A DNA stretch of 64,000 nucleotides from Terfezia claveryi (lineage: Eukaryota > Ascomycota > Pezizomycetes > Pezizales > Pezizaceae). The stretch spans positions 207,035-271,034 of the forward strand of contig WHUX01000067.1 of NCBI GenBank assembly GCA_015179025.1, given 5' to 3'. How positions within the stretch are numbered: position 1 is the stretch's first letter; every line of letters begins with the position of its first letter. Under the pieces are notes generated by a model. It was given only the letters and a program-made list of their open reading frames with translations. It searched no databases and was not told where the DNA came from. Made by a program: the position numbers and the translations under genes. Positions 24,691 through 37,015 of the stretch are shown here, in pieces.

Positions 24691-26599
24691 TTTTGTATCT
24701 GTTCATTTTGAAATGTCACGGAGGTTGTAAAATGTTGTAAGAGACAGATTTGTGGTGTAATATTTTTATTAACAGAATCTCAGGGAATAAGCTTCATAAG
24801 TACCAAGGCTCCGATTGCACTGAATAAAGGATCCTATCTGACGTGATGCATTGGATTTTGCCAAGATCGACTGCGTATGATACTCTTGGCCCCACCCCCC
24901 TTCCTAATCTTCTCTCTACTTACTTTCTTCCTTCTACCCACACCAAATACACAACCTTCGCATCCTTCCTTACTTCCCTCTACCATGGAGACTACCCTCT
25001 ACCTCTGGAGTCGGGAGAGCTCTTACCTTCATCTTGTTGCATCTAAATTCAATGCCGCAATCAGCCAACTGAAGCCACTGCGATCACGCTGGCAAGAACA
25101 ACAAGATAAGGCTGGAGTGCTTCCTATCCTTGGTTAAGGTCCTATCTATGACCCTCACTTCAACCATGCCACTTCTTTGCCGAGTTCAGGGCTGCCCAAG
25201 GCAATACTTCACTAGATACAAGTTCCGACTTCACTGGTTGGAACACTCTCATAGTTTATTATGTTTGCTCTCCCCCTTTAATAAAACTACAATTTCCAAC
25301 CTGAACAAAAGAATCACTTCCTGCATGAACCTTGATATTGACTCTTCCATCGCCCAAATCATTAATCCTTTCCTCCCTCATCCTTCCTCTCTAACTACGT
25401 TTCTGTAGACATTCGCAATAGGCATGCCGTTGTCTTAGCCGTTGTCTTATCTGCTGCCTCTGATTTGACTTTGCAGATTGAGAAGAAGCTAGATTTGGAG
25501 GAGCTATTGGAGTTAGGGGACGCATTGGGGTCAGCGGAGGCACGGGAGGGGTTGGAAATAAGACTGCGAGTGGCATATTTTCTTGGTTCTCTAATTCATT
25601 GCTAGTTATAGATAATCCGACTCTAAACGTTACTTTGCTCACTTACCATGTGGTGATGGTGACGTGGGTGGTACTTCCATATCCTCCTCCATATCCTTAA
25701 CATCGGTAGTTAATTCCGATACACTTTGGAGAGGAGCTATCCGCTTATGCCGGCTTCGTGTTCTATATAATGTCTTCATTGGGTCTTCATTAATACTAAG
25801 AAAATATTAGCTAGGACTAAGACTCTCACTCCAATTATGGGAGGGCTCTCGCTCCAATTATGGGAGAGCTCTCACTCCAATGGGAGGTCTCTCACTCCAA
25901 TGGGAGGACTCTCACTCTAATGGGAGGGCTCTCACTCCAAAGGGGTCTCCTAAGGGGGGCTCTCAACTAAAAGGGGGCTTTCTCAACCAAAGGGGGGCTT
26001 TCTCAACCAAAGGGGAGCTTTCTCAACCAAAGGGGGGCTTTCTCAACCAAAGGGGGTTTCTTTGCTAAGCTAAGTAGGACATACCTATTAGTACTATCTT
26101 TTGGAGATAGCTCTAATGGTGGAAACATCAGTTTCTGGTGAGGTTGACGTGAAGGCATAATGATAGTAGTAGCAGAATAGCTAATAGTCAATAATAGCAA
26201 TTAATGTATTGCAGATGTTGAGGAGAATAGGTTTATATGTATTAAAAGATTTGGAGGGGGGAGCAAATCAAACCTGTGTCAGTGCTATGGTCTCAATAGT
26301 CTCATACCTAATTGGGAAGGAATTGATGTGAGTAGCATGTACCGCTAGGTATTACAAAGATCTACAAGACAACAGCATATTTGCAGTGCACTTAGAATCC
26401 AACTTAAGTGGTCGGATGACTTCTGCAACAGGGGCTTGATACAGTGGCTCTAAATGAATTATTAATATTTGGTAGTAGTGCTATTACATACATATGCAAT
26501 ATTCTAGGTCTTTCTGACTTAGGAAATTTACTAGAAGGGGTACAAGCTGCTTTCTAAATAGGCTTAGATTTGGGATTGCACTACTAAATAACTTGAGTC
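24691..26599. other. T2 region between transposase and Ty3-A insertion
   Basis: No gene I can name. A plus-strand frame at 25130-25408 has a C2H2-like spacing (CRVQGC, 12 residues, HWLEHSH). A minus-strand frame 25642-25391 is proline-rich and is preceded by an open stretch ending in a donor-like CATG/GTAAGT near 25645. Either could be a decayed third cargo gene or the divergent start of something lost. The right half is dominated by the minisatellite at 25828-26052. Confidence 0.4.
25828..26052. repeat. Two-phase minisatellite
   Basis: About 19-25-bp units of the type CTCTCACTCCAATGGGAGG (25828-25940) grade into 21-bp units of the type CTTTCTCAACCAAAGGGG (about 25965-26052). The change of unit within one array suggests one block evolved from the other. 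Confidence 0.85.
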
Positions 26600-26604
26600 T
26601 AGCA

Positions 26605-27208
26605 TGTTAAGGCTCAGGTAAGAGACCTACCTCCTCGAGGGCTAATTCCAAGACTCTACTATAATGCTAACTGATATGGCCTGATCAACCATGCAGATAA
26701 GGTAGTGCAGATAAAGAGATTGGCATATTAAAGTGTGTAGCCTCTGACATCAGATCTCATGCATGTATTTCTCTTCTCGTATCCATCATGTTCTATTTGT
26801 TATGTCATTCATGTATTGTTATTGGATGTATTCAAGTTATCTCCTATATGTCAGCCTGACTGCAAAGCATTGTAGTTCGGGCTGCCTAATCAATGTATGT
26901 CAGACTGCAATATTCCTAATTGGGAAGTGTCTTCCTAATCAGGTAACAACCTAATGTCAGTACTACTAAGCTGTTATAGGAAGCATCGTCCAGATCTGAT
27001 TATTCATTATCAGATCTAGGCTTCTATATAACCCACCGCTTTTACATAGTTAATAAAATAAGACCCAAGCGGTGATCTAAGTCTCATATAGCTTTACTCT
27101 TATCGAGTCCACTCTATACCCGAGTTGTTACTGCGTTTATACTTGTACTTAATACTGATAACCCTTTTTGCTGACTTGTATATTCGTAGTTACAGCCCAC
27201 CTGTAACA
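26605..27208 (+). repeat. Left LTR of Ty3-A
   Basis: 604 bp, TGTTAAGG...CTGTAACA, preceded by TSD TAGCA. The sequence after it (TTACACTGCTTG) would be the primer-binding site; I could not match it to a tRNA end by eye. Confidence 0.93.
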
Positions 27209-27266
27209 TTACACTGCTTGTCTATACACCTCTATAGACACCAACACCCTACAATCCCCTACAACT

Positions 27267-29024
27267 ATGTCAATGTTGAGAGGATTACTTGGTGAAGCCT
27301 CTGATGAGCCTATGGCTGACACCGACAATGATAGTGTTGTCTAAGTACAGCAACGAGCTGAACAATTCATCGAGCAATACTATGCTCCCTCTTCTCAGAT
27401 TCTACAATTTCAGGAACACTGGGGCACCCCCCGTCAACAAATAGGACTCGGATTAATATTCTCCTCCTCTCCTGAACCTATCATATGATTAGTTGCCCTA
27501 TCAGTAGCTCCATCTAATAATTCAGGACCCTCCATTAAGGGCAAGCGACCAGCAGCTCGCCACCAGACTCCCGTTGATCCTGAATACGCCGCCATAAAGG
27601 CACAAGTTCAGCGTTTAGAGGCAGAAAAGCAAGCTGCACTCGCATAAGTACAACAGCTACAACAGACACAGACAGCACATACCGAGTTCATTCAGCGAAG
27701 TGCAGCAGATATCCAGAATACAGCTAATACTGCTGCCAATAAACATGCACAATTATCGAACGATACGCAAAGTGCACTCACACAAATCCAGAATCTTATT
27801 ATTTCGGAACAAACAAACCAGACAAAAGAATTCCAGACAATCCACCACAACCTCCGATATCTCAAGGGACAAGCCGACTTCTACAATGATCAATACCAAC
27901 AATGGTTTGCTAGTATTGAAGGACAAATTAGTAGTATGAAAGGACAATTCACTAACTTTCAAGACCGACTTGAAAGGGTAGAACATTGGGTACAGGCTCC
28001 TCAGCCTATACACCCTCCAGCAAATACAGTACAAAGACTCGAGCAAGCAGCAGGAGGTATACCACCACCTCCTCCACTACCAGTCAGACAAAGATGACCC
28101 AGAGATTCCACTCCTCCACTTCCACCTCCAGTAGGACTTGGAATCTTTGAAGATAAGCAGATAGCAGGCAAAGCACTACCGCTGAATAAATTCAAGGGAG
28201 ACCGAACGCATCTCGAAGGCTGAATCCTTCAAATGGATGATTATTTTCTTATTATCCTCACTCGAAATGAAGACTAGAAGCTGGCATATGTTAGGTTGTC
28301 AATGGATAGAAAGGCATTAGATTGGTGGAAGGCTAACCGGATTAAGTATCACACTTGGAAGGAAGTTAAGGAAGCCATGGAACTATATTATGGGGATCAC
28401 TACCAGGCAGACCGAGCATACCATGACTTAGCAGGACTAAAAAAAACTGGTTCTGTTTTAGACTACCTAATGGAGGTAGATAGGCTTAACAACTATGCCA
28501 AATTATCTGAGATGCAAGTCATTAATATTATCATCTCCAACCTCCCCCATGACCTCTGCAAATCAATGGCCCATTATAAAAACCTCCGCACCTTTCCTCA
28601 CCAATGGAGACAAAAACTCATCGAAATGGATATCATCAATACTGAGTTCCAGAGTCGTAGCCACTGTACTGCTCCATCTCAACCAGCATCAAAGAAACGA
28701 ACATTTGACGATCGAGTACAGTTTCCAGGAAGAAACTCTACTACAACTACTACTGGCTCATCAAGAATAGAACGCCTCCCAAGCCCCATCTTTAATAAAT
28801 GACAAAAAGAAGGGAGGTGCACTAACTGTGGAAGAAGCACTCATAAATATTATAAGTGTAGAAGCCAAAGAACTACTAAAACCGCCCCTCTATTTAATGC
28901 CTCTACTACTCGTACTACTAGTCAGGCACTAGTACCTGCCAATAAGAAAGTACGAACAGATAAGGGACAATTAAGGATTACAGAGCTGGGCTCTGAAGAA
29001 GAAGAACAGTCGGGAAACAAGTAA
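27267..29024 (+). pseudogene. Ty3-A gag
   Basis: One frame from ATG 27267 to TAA 29022, broken by several stops (TAA near 27342, TGA near 27486, TAA near 27645, TGA near 28095). It reads a coiled-coil-like N-terminal half and a proline-rich stretch (GGIPPPPPLP). A capsid part follows, with KALDWWKANR, KEAMELYYGDHYQADRAYHDLAGL and GSVLDYLMEVDRL. Near the C-terminus is a CCHC zinc knuckle CTNCGRSTHKYYKC (about 28819-28860). These are the features of a Ty3/gypsy Gag that binds its RNA. It cannot be translated in full as it stands. Confidence 0.85.
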
Positions 29025-29976
29025 GGAGTACATCACCTACCGTTGGACGTACTCCCAGACACTCTCCTCTTTTGACGGTCCGAATTCTTATCACTGGGGA
29101 AGAAGTTGAAGCAGTAGTAGACTGTAGAGCTAGTGCTCCAGTTGTTAGGAAAAGATTGGCAGTTAAGTTGGGAATTTGGAAGAGAGCTAGGGAAGTTAGG
29201 GTTAGGCAGAGAGATGGATCTCGAATTTCTGGAAGGAAATATATGGTTAATACTAGGTTTGATATATTAGATTCCTCTTCTCATTTTTTGGGTAACTTCA
29301 AGATGGATGCCGAAGTTTTGGATATTGGGAAGAAGGATGTTATTTTGGGTTTATCTTAGTTAACAGAAAATGGATTTTCGGTAGATACTCAGGACAGGTG
29401 CCTGAGACAGGTCTCTACAGGTTTGATTATTCCGTATTCTGTTAGATGGATTCCTACTGTTTCCATTCTGGAAGTTGAAGAGCCACTAGAGGATGGCGAG
29501 ATTGTGCTTATTATTGATGCAAGCCAACGATACTCTCGTTACGCACATTGCTTTACTGTAGAACAGGCAGCTAGACTCCCTGAACATAAGCCGTGGGACC
29601 ATGAAATCCCCCTCCAAGACCCAACTGCAAAGATACCATTCGGGGCTATCTATAAGACCACATGGGAGGAAGACAAAGCACTCCAGAAGTACCTTGATGA
29701 GAACCTTCCTACTACCAAAGTCCGACGTTCACGCTCCTCCGCTGGTGCTCCTATCCTATTTGTTTGAAAGAAAGATGGATCCTTAAGGCTATGTGTTAAT
29801 TACCGAGCCCTCAACTGCCTTACAGTACCAAACAAATACCCACTCCCTCTTATCTCAGAGTTACTTGATAGAACTCATAGAGGTAAATGGTTCACTCAAT
29901 TGGACCTTAGGAATAGGTATAACCTCATCAGGATTGCATCAGGAGACGAATGGAAGACAGCATTCAGGACAAAGAA

Positions 29977-30290
29977 CATCAGCAAGAAAAAATTGGCGTC
30001 CTGACGCCCTGCAGAGGCGTCCTGACGCCACCCCTTTTCCCCTGCCGCTCGTGGCGCCTGGGGCGCCCTGTAACTCCTCTTTCAGACCTCTTGCCTCCCG
30101 GAGCGTCTGGGGCACTCTGAATGTACTATGCCCCTCTCATCCGCTCCAGGGCGCTTAGGGCACTCCTTTGTGACGTCTTGCCTCTCAAGGCGCCCAGGGC
30201 GTCTTGTACGTGACTTTCCCACCTTCTGCCTCTCAGGGCACTCAGGGCATCCCTTTCCGACCTCCTGTCTCTCACCATACCCTCTGAATA
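29977..30290. repeat. Left terminus and subterminal repeats of T1
   Basis: The terminal CATCAGCAAG is followed by two copies of the palindrome-like GGCGTCCTGACGCC (29994-30007 and 30015-30028). Then come about five units near 48 bp (30050-30290), each with GGCGCC(T/C)(G/A)GGGCG(C/T)C and ending CTCTTGCCTCTC-like. Open frames across this block are by-products of its composition. Confidence 0.75.
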
Positions 30291-30506
30291 CCTTTTCCGC
30301 CAACCTCCTCTCTCCCTTCCCTAATGCTAATGCGTTTCCCCCCTCATGTCTTGTTGCAGCCCCTAAGTGTCCCCTCGCGACCCCTCGCGACCCCGTATGT
30401 ACAACACTGCACGCTTTCCACACTGGACCTCTACAGTCTTCACTTCGATGTTGTATTGTTACTCTTCAATTCTTCTTTGCCTAGCTAGATACAGGGCCCA
30501 TCGATC

Positions 30507-33500
30507 TTATTCTCCGTACAGGTCATTCCACGTATTATAATCAATCCTATTGTTTACTAGCCACAAATTTCCTTCCTTCAACCCTATCAGATGTGCCATC
30601 CCTTCAATATCAGCAATGCGCAATATATTCAATCCCTTTCCATTCTCCTGCCCCTCCATACAAACCATTCCTTCATCCCCCCCTGGCCTGCTTGAACCTT
30701 GTACTCGAAGTAATGATACAAGTGCCACTTTATGGACCCTGTTGATATTATCCTGCACACTGAAGAGCCCTTCCAGTTTGCCAACAACTTTCCCATCAAG
30801 GTCACCCCTTGCATCGCCTGAGCGCCCCCTCCGCCGCACCCACACCCAATCCGCCCTCGGTTGACCTCTCTTGCGAAACGGTTGTCCTGCTGTCCACCGG
30901 ACATTGTGCGTCTGTCTACCTTCGCCCTGGAATTGTGGTACGTCGACTGTTAGCTGTGCATAATAGTGCACAGGGTAACGTGCAACCTCTTCCAGATTCA
31001 CACAGTACGAGCTACCAATGTTCAGCCTCAGGTATTCATAAAAGTGCTCCGGAAGCTGCGTGATACCTAGCCTTGTCGCAAGCGTCTGCATAGGAGTTCC
31101 TTCTGGACTATCCGAAGCTTGTTTACCTCCTAATATAGGGCCCCCGGCTTTCCCTGCCTCTTTTGCCGTCTTCCCAACGTCTTTGGCAGACCCTCTCCTG
31201 ATTACACCAAGAATTTCGCTACTGAACTTATACTCCTGACTCCATACCTCCATATTCAATTCCCTTATTCGCAATACCTGTTCAACCGTGATGACATCAA
31301 GTATTTGCTCGGCTGCATTCACACAGTTAGATCTTCGATAGGCATCTTTCAGCGGCTTGTGTAGAGCTTCCGTAATCTTGGTGGAATACTGAGGGAGGCT
31401 CCCGAAATCTGTGATCTGTGTACTATAGTGGGATAGCATATGCATCTTCGGAAAATTGAAACCGGCGTTGCTCAGGACATCCTGAATCACCTGCTGTCTA
31501 TCCTGTCGTTCTTCGATTGCTATTTTCTTCTGTTTTGTGGCACTAAGCTTGAAATATTCCTCCAGTTTTGCTTGACGTGCCTCAAGTTGATCCACTGCAA
31601 GCTCCCTCGAAGCCTCCTTTGCGTCCTGGTGATCCTTTTTGGTAGCCCGAAACTCACTGAAGACATGTAAGTTATCATGGAATTTCCGGAGGTATTGATT
31701 CATATAACATATCGTCTGGGGTGTGTGACTCTGGTATTGTGCCATCAGGCAGAAATCCGTGATATATCGCACACAACGAATTGCGATTTTGCTATCTGCT
31801 TTCGCGCCTGCTGAGAGACTTGGGGCAGCTGTTATTGGATCATGCAGCGCTGCTGTGAAGCAAGCCAAAATCACATGATTAAATCCCCGTATTTCGGTCC
31901 CACTCCACATCGTAATCTGCCGATATCTCTTCTGCAGTGGTCGATACCCTGGATATGGTGGGGTCTGTTCCCAAATCCTATCGAATACCTCTAAGCGTTC
32001 GTGTTTGCTCAGAAACTGCTCTATCCAGCCCATCAGATGCTTGAGAATCCCAAGAAGAATATTGTGAAGTATATCATCGCGAACTATGTATGGTGGCTCT
32101 ATACCTAGAACTCGCATCTGTACCCAGAGCGCGTTTTCAAAGGGCTTTATTCCAGCATCATCTAAACTACCCATATGTTAGCCATGTTTAATCATATCCA
32201 TGTTCATCAGCTACATACCTTTTTAGATCCCCTGCTCGATACAGATTCTCATAGTCCACGTGATTATGCATGGCGAGTGCTTTCTTTGGGAGAATTCCAA
32301 GTTCCTGTGGACTTGTAATACACACGGGGCAGCGATTGATTTTAATACCATGGATATTGACATTTTCCATATGGTCGGCAAGCCAGGTAGAGAGAATTGG
32401 CATGCACTTTCTAACCTTGCCGTCTCTACAGAGGATGTTAGTCCCACCTACCTACGAAAGTTGTTAATACGGACCCTCATGACCCCATCCAGGATTGCTT
32501 GCCTACTTTGAATATTTTTGTTAAGGGCAACAGGATACGTGAGACAATCTGGTGTTGTACTCTTAGTGCATCATATTCCTGGTCTTTTGTCGTGAAACCT
32601 GTGACCTTGTTCCTCTTGGGGCCGATTGGGAAAAGGCCCATCAGGATCTACGCTTGGGCTGTTGGCCGATTTCGAATTTCCGCGCGAATATTGCCAATAC
32701 TCATGAACAAGGGCCATAATTTCTTGTCCCCAGAGAAATTCGTAAGGCAAGTTTGATCGGATGTTAGCAGTATAGGTACGAGGGATGAGCCAATTGGCAG
32801 CGTCTTCTACAGTCTCATTAGTATCTGTATTTATATTCACTGGATAGGTTCTATACTTACGTCCTCCACCACCAATCGCTGGAATTCATTTCGGTATATA
32901 CACAGTTACCTTCATCATCAAATTTGTGAATTGGCGAGAAAACCAGATGTTTGGCAAAGGCACGCTGTTGAAGTAGATATCGCAATGTATCCTCGAGGTC
33001 CCTGTAATAGAATGCACAGCCCTTTTGGAGGTGAAAGTCGACTGTTCCTTTCTACCAGTTGGGCTGATCAATCAACTCACGCATCTTATTTCTCCACGTA
33101 AAACCGGACCGAAAATGGACTCCATCACCCTCGGAAAGACCTGGCGGTAGCAGATTTTCCTTGAAAAAATGATCAATATTTGTTAATGAGGTCTTGCTTT
33201 CATGGAAGAATCTGGCAAGCTTGTATTCATGCGCATTCTGGAAAGGCGATATCGGATTAAATTGAAGCCGTTGCAGATCGTTCAAAGGTATTGTCGCAAT
33301 AATCTTTCCAACTTCATACTCTGCTGGCAGACATTGTGTAACTAGCATAGACTTCTGCCGGACTACTTGAACAACACAATGCGGATCTAAAAACAGATTT
33401 CGAACGTCAGTGTCCTGTTGTTCCTCAGATATTTTATAGACTCATACCATCCACTACTTCCACACCAGCGGTCCTCAATTCCAAAGCCCCCGAACACTGA

Positions 33501-33778
33501 TCGGGGGGCGTACTCAACACCGCCCCAGTTTCCCGGTGTCGCTTTGTGGGTTTGGTCGGAATCTCTTTGGAGATTGGAGAAATAGAGCGTGTTCGTTTCC
33601 GCAAGGTTGGCATTCTCACGGATACCGAGGAGTTTGTATAGAGATGTCGATGTTCTTCCTGGTCCTCGACAGGATTGTGACGATCTGTGGCTGAAGCCGA
33701 CTCCGAATGTTTGGCTCGCAAATGTCTCCCATACTGCCCAGCTTTTTGGAATTGAAAGTCACAAGACCTACAACGCAT
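30507..33778 (-). pseudogene. CMC/Plavaka-like transposase of T1
   Basis: Minus strand. The start at 33778 gives a C2H2 finger (MRCRSCDFQF ... GRHLRAKH) followed by a basic linker. Further exons: 33348-33052 (LARFFHESKTSL ... GFTWRNKMRELI), about 33050-32880 ending MNSSDWWW, about 32800-32480 (LTNFSGDKKLWPLFMSIGNI), and 32403-32188 (LADHMENVNIHGI). The long exon is 32174-30507 (555 codons: DDILHNILLGILKHLMGWIE, RCVRYITDFCLMAQYQSHT, FPKMHMLSHYSTQITDFGSL). The family moves DNA by cut and paste, and the finger probably contacts the ends. A TAG at 32650-32648 replaces a Trp codon that T2 retains (HAWIPIALLPIGPK in T2), and further stops follow, so this copy looks inactive. Exon edges between the blocks are approximate. 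Confidence 0.78.
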
Positions 33779-34709
33779 TCTGGATGTTAGTTTCCCTGGC
33801 CACGCGACTCAATAGTAGGCAGCACTTACGGTTACTCCGATAAGTAAATTATGTAGGCTCTGGACTAGGCTTTGGCGTATTCATGGTGTCTAGTCTGGTT
33901 CACGTCGCGATAGAGTTGGCGCGGAAGGAGGTCGGTTGGCACTAGGTTATTGTCATTATCAGGCTATCCCATATCTAGTTAGGTGGTCATGACTGGTCGG
34001 TCACCATGTATACTAGTCCTGCAACCATGCTTGAGGCTACTGCCACCAGCCTCTGGGGATCCACCTGCCTAAACCGGATGGTTTCCCCCTGTACACTAAG
34101 TTGAATTGGACTGGCTAGTCTTGATAAAGATAGACAAGAATGACCCCTCCAGCACGAACAAAGATATTACCGGATAAAGATGATGCACACAAAGAAATGC
34201 TTCAACATGTCTCCACCCAATACAAGATACTCTTTGTAATTGATGCCTATATAGTATTTTGCATTAAAACATGTTCCTACACTGACTGGCCACATCCCAA
34301 TTGGACGGCCTATAGATCTTTGATGTCCGCAACCAGATCATAGCAAACCGAAAATATTGAATAGTGACAGTTTGTTACAGCCTGCATCATAAGCATAGTT
34401 ATTACCTGACAAACAAAGAGTCTAGGGTATAATACAGGTACAGACGAGCACATCTGCCCTTCCCTCCTCCAAACCACCCCACAGCACCTCAGAATAGAGG
34501 ATTGATATTTCTCGCAGTACACGGAAGGTAGGACCAGGACCGTATAGAAAAGTATCAGGAGTTGACATCAGGACGGCTAATTCATACAAGCTTGATTAAG
34601 GTATTGATCAAGTAGTTGTTAGCGGTGATCATACCAGTTTAGGTATGGATGCAGAGACACTCAGAGTACCTTACTGGCATGCGTAATATTAACATAGCTC
34701 CTTAGGAAC
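33779..34709. other. T1 divergent intergenic region between transposase and gene A
   Basis: About 930 bp between the transposase start (-) and gene A start (+), so it should contain both promoters. No gene seen. A direct partial repeat of CTCTGGACTAGG / CTAGTCTGG type occurs near 33850-33900. Confidence 0.5.
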
Positions 34710-36817
34710 ATGCCTCCGAAGAAACGGAAGGTAGGGAATGTCAGCGATGGGGGTGGCGATGGTTCGGGAGACGATGATCATGGCACCAAACAGTTTGCCG
34801 ATAAACTTGGGTTCAATGACCCCGGTATCCCAAAGACCCTTTACCAGATATGGCGCTCATGCATGCAGCGCGCGATGGCCGATTTTGCTATATTCGGACC
34901 TGGCGAGTCAGGTCGAACCAGATTCGCCGAGTTGTGTGAATGGGGTGCTGCACATCCTGCAATGGCTCTGAAGGGGCAGATGAACTACCAGCACCAGGAG
35001 TACCGCAGTACGGTGAATCAATTAATGCAGGATGTAGCAAAGAAGGCTCGCAAGTCACGCCAAGCTATGTGGGAGACCATAGCAGAAGCGCGAGCCTCAT
35101 ACGAGGAGGATTATCCGGGGATTGTAATTGAACCCATTGGTCGACTACCAGATATGGGGCGACCTAACGCAGGACCTGCATACATGCCAGCGAACCAAGG
35201 AAATAAGAAGGCAATAGCAACGTCTTCCGCAGAGCGACAAAGAGCTGCTGCTCGAGCAGCAAGACCTATAGCTAGCCCGCTACCACCTACCACCGTACCA
35301 GCACCAGCCCCCCCCACACCAGCACGAGCCCCCCCCAAACCAGCACGAGCCCCCCCCGTACCAGCGCGAGCACCAGGACGAGCGGGAGTGCCGGGATAGG
35401 CCGTCTAGCTCCTCCCAGACCCCCCCCCCGTTAGATCACATGTACCCATGCCATCCACTCCCGGAAGCTTCCCAGATGCGCCTAGAGTCCCGCTTGCAGG
35501 GGCACCACCAGGGGTTGCTGGTGGTCCTTTAGTACCGTCATTGTGCTATCAACCTCCTCTGGCAGGCTGGGCACCAGCTGTGGGAGGCCCTCCAAATACA
35601 GTGCGAGTACACATTATCAAGCCGGAAATGCATGGTCCAGACCCTCTATATGGGGGCTGGATATTCAGTTCCGCGACCATCTCTTCTACAGTGGTACTAG
35701 GTTTGCATAGCATGGCGGGTATAGTGGCAGCTGTTACCCCATTCATTCCACCACGATGGGTTATCCGACATATCTATGGGATGGACGTCGCCGGACGATT
35801 TGTGCCGATTTCCATGGATTATATAGTCGGTGGCATGCTTATGGCTCATGGAGGGCCCAACATGATGGATTTCCAGATTGAACTGGACCCCATTGGCCAG
35901 GTAAATACCTAAGCACGGTCTCCGAGGCACGGAATCCTCCGGTTGTAGCCCCCAGAAATACATCAGACACCAAAGGTGCTGCAAAGCCAACCGTAACAAA
36001 GGGTAAAACAACGGTTGCGGCTGCCAAGGATCAACTATCTACAAAAGGGAAATCTACGAAAGGTACGCCGGCCAGTCTGGTGCCGTCAGCTAAGCACACA
36101 CCAATTGGTAGGGCTCCTGGAGTAACTAAGCCTGCCAAGGGTCCCAAGGAGACTACGACTGGTAAGGGGACAACGAATGCCAAGACGGGAACGACTGCCA
36201 GGGGTATCCCAGTAGCGAAGGCTACCCCAGCCGCTAAGGGTACATTTCCCAAGGTCATAATTCCAAAGCGGAAACAATGACCTACCCAATCTCCAAACGA
36301 CCTCAAGTCACCAAGTAAGTTGATCTGAACATGAATTGAGGCCGATGCTAACAAATTTCTATAGGCAGGGAGGATGCCCGAGATCCTCGTCCAGCGAGGG
36401 AGGTGGCGGATTGTTTAAGGTTTCGGAGTCTCGCGCCACAATTTTGGCAAGTGGGTGGTTCAGGTGTTCCACGCGTGCCACAGACCGCACGGGAACCTCT
36501 TTTGAGTAAGAGAAGACGTGTGATGGCTGGTAAGTCCGGATTGAAGCTAGTCGAGGAATTACACTAACATGTCACTAGGCTGTCGATCTACGGCCGACAT
36601 ACAGGAGCAGGCGGGGGTTCGTGGGGGTCGTCTGGGTAGGGAAGTTGCAGGCGATGAGGATGAGGGTGACGATGAGGATGAGGGTAAAGATGAGGGTGAG
36701 GATGCTCAGGGTGAGAATAATGAGGATGAGGGAGATGTGGATGAGAGGGGGGATGTGGATGAGTGGGGGGATGTGGATGAGGGGGATGTGGATGAGAGGG
36801 ATTTGGATGAGGGTTAG
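34710..36817 (+). pseudogene. Cargo gene A of T1: unknown protein with shared ~100-residue domain
   Basis: Starts MPPKKRKVGN, a basic NLS-like opening. A helical region follows (IWRSCMQRAMADFAIFG ... LMQDVAKKARKSRQAMWETI), then an Ala/Pro linker of PARAPP units (about 35270-35390). The domain at about 35605-35895 (VRVHIIKPEMHG ... IPPRWVIRHIYGMDVAG ... DFQIELDP) also occurs in gene A of T2. A Lys/Thr-rich tail follows, then two exons joined by clean introns (36315-36364, 36530-36578), and a repetitive Asp/Glu tail ending at 36817. Damage: two TAG codons (35397-35399 and 35409-35411), both one C-to-T step from CAG; a one-base shift near 35890; and TGA at 36278. I do not know this family. The basic start and acid end suggest a nuclear or nucleic-acid role, which is inference only. 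Confidence 0.6.
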
Positions 36818-37015
36818 CTGGTTGAGAGGGATGTGGATGAGGGTGAGCTGGTTGAGGGTGATGTGGGCGAGGATGAGGGGGATGTGGACGGGGATGATGT
36901 GGACGAGGGTAATGTGGATGTGGATGAGGGTGATGTGGATGTGGGTGATGTGGAAGAGGGTGATGCGGATGAGGGGGATGAGGATGAGGGTGATGAGGAT
37001 GAGGATTGTGATGAT
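36650..37015 (+). repeat. Purine-rich minisatellite encoding an acidic tail
   Basis: Imperfect units of GATGAGGGTGATGTG and GATGTGGATGAG type. The gene A frame uses it up to 36817 to code Asp/Glu/Gly runs; the array continues past the stop for about 200 bp. Confidence 0.85.

Noticed and set aside
26763..26954. 63-codon frames at 26763 and 51939
   Set aside because: Both lie inside the two LTRs of Ty3-A and are similar only because the LTRs are copies.
30082..30423. Frames of about 115 codons on both strands near the T1 left end
   Set aside because: They cross the subterminal repeat array and have repeat-derived composition.
34710..35399. Gene A as an intact 229-codon gene
   Set aside because: The same frame continues after two TAG codons into the shared domain, so this is a truncated reading of a longer gene.
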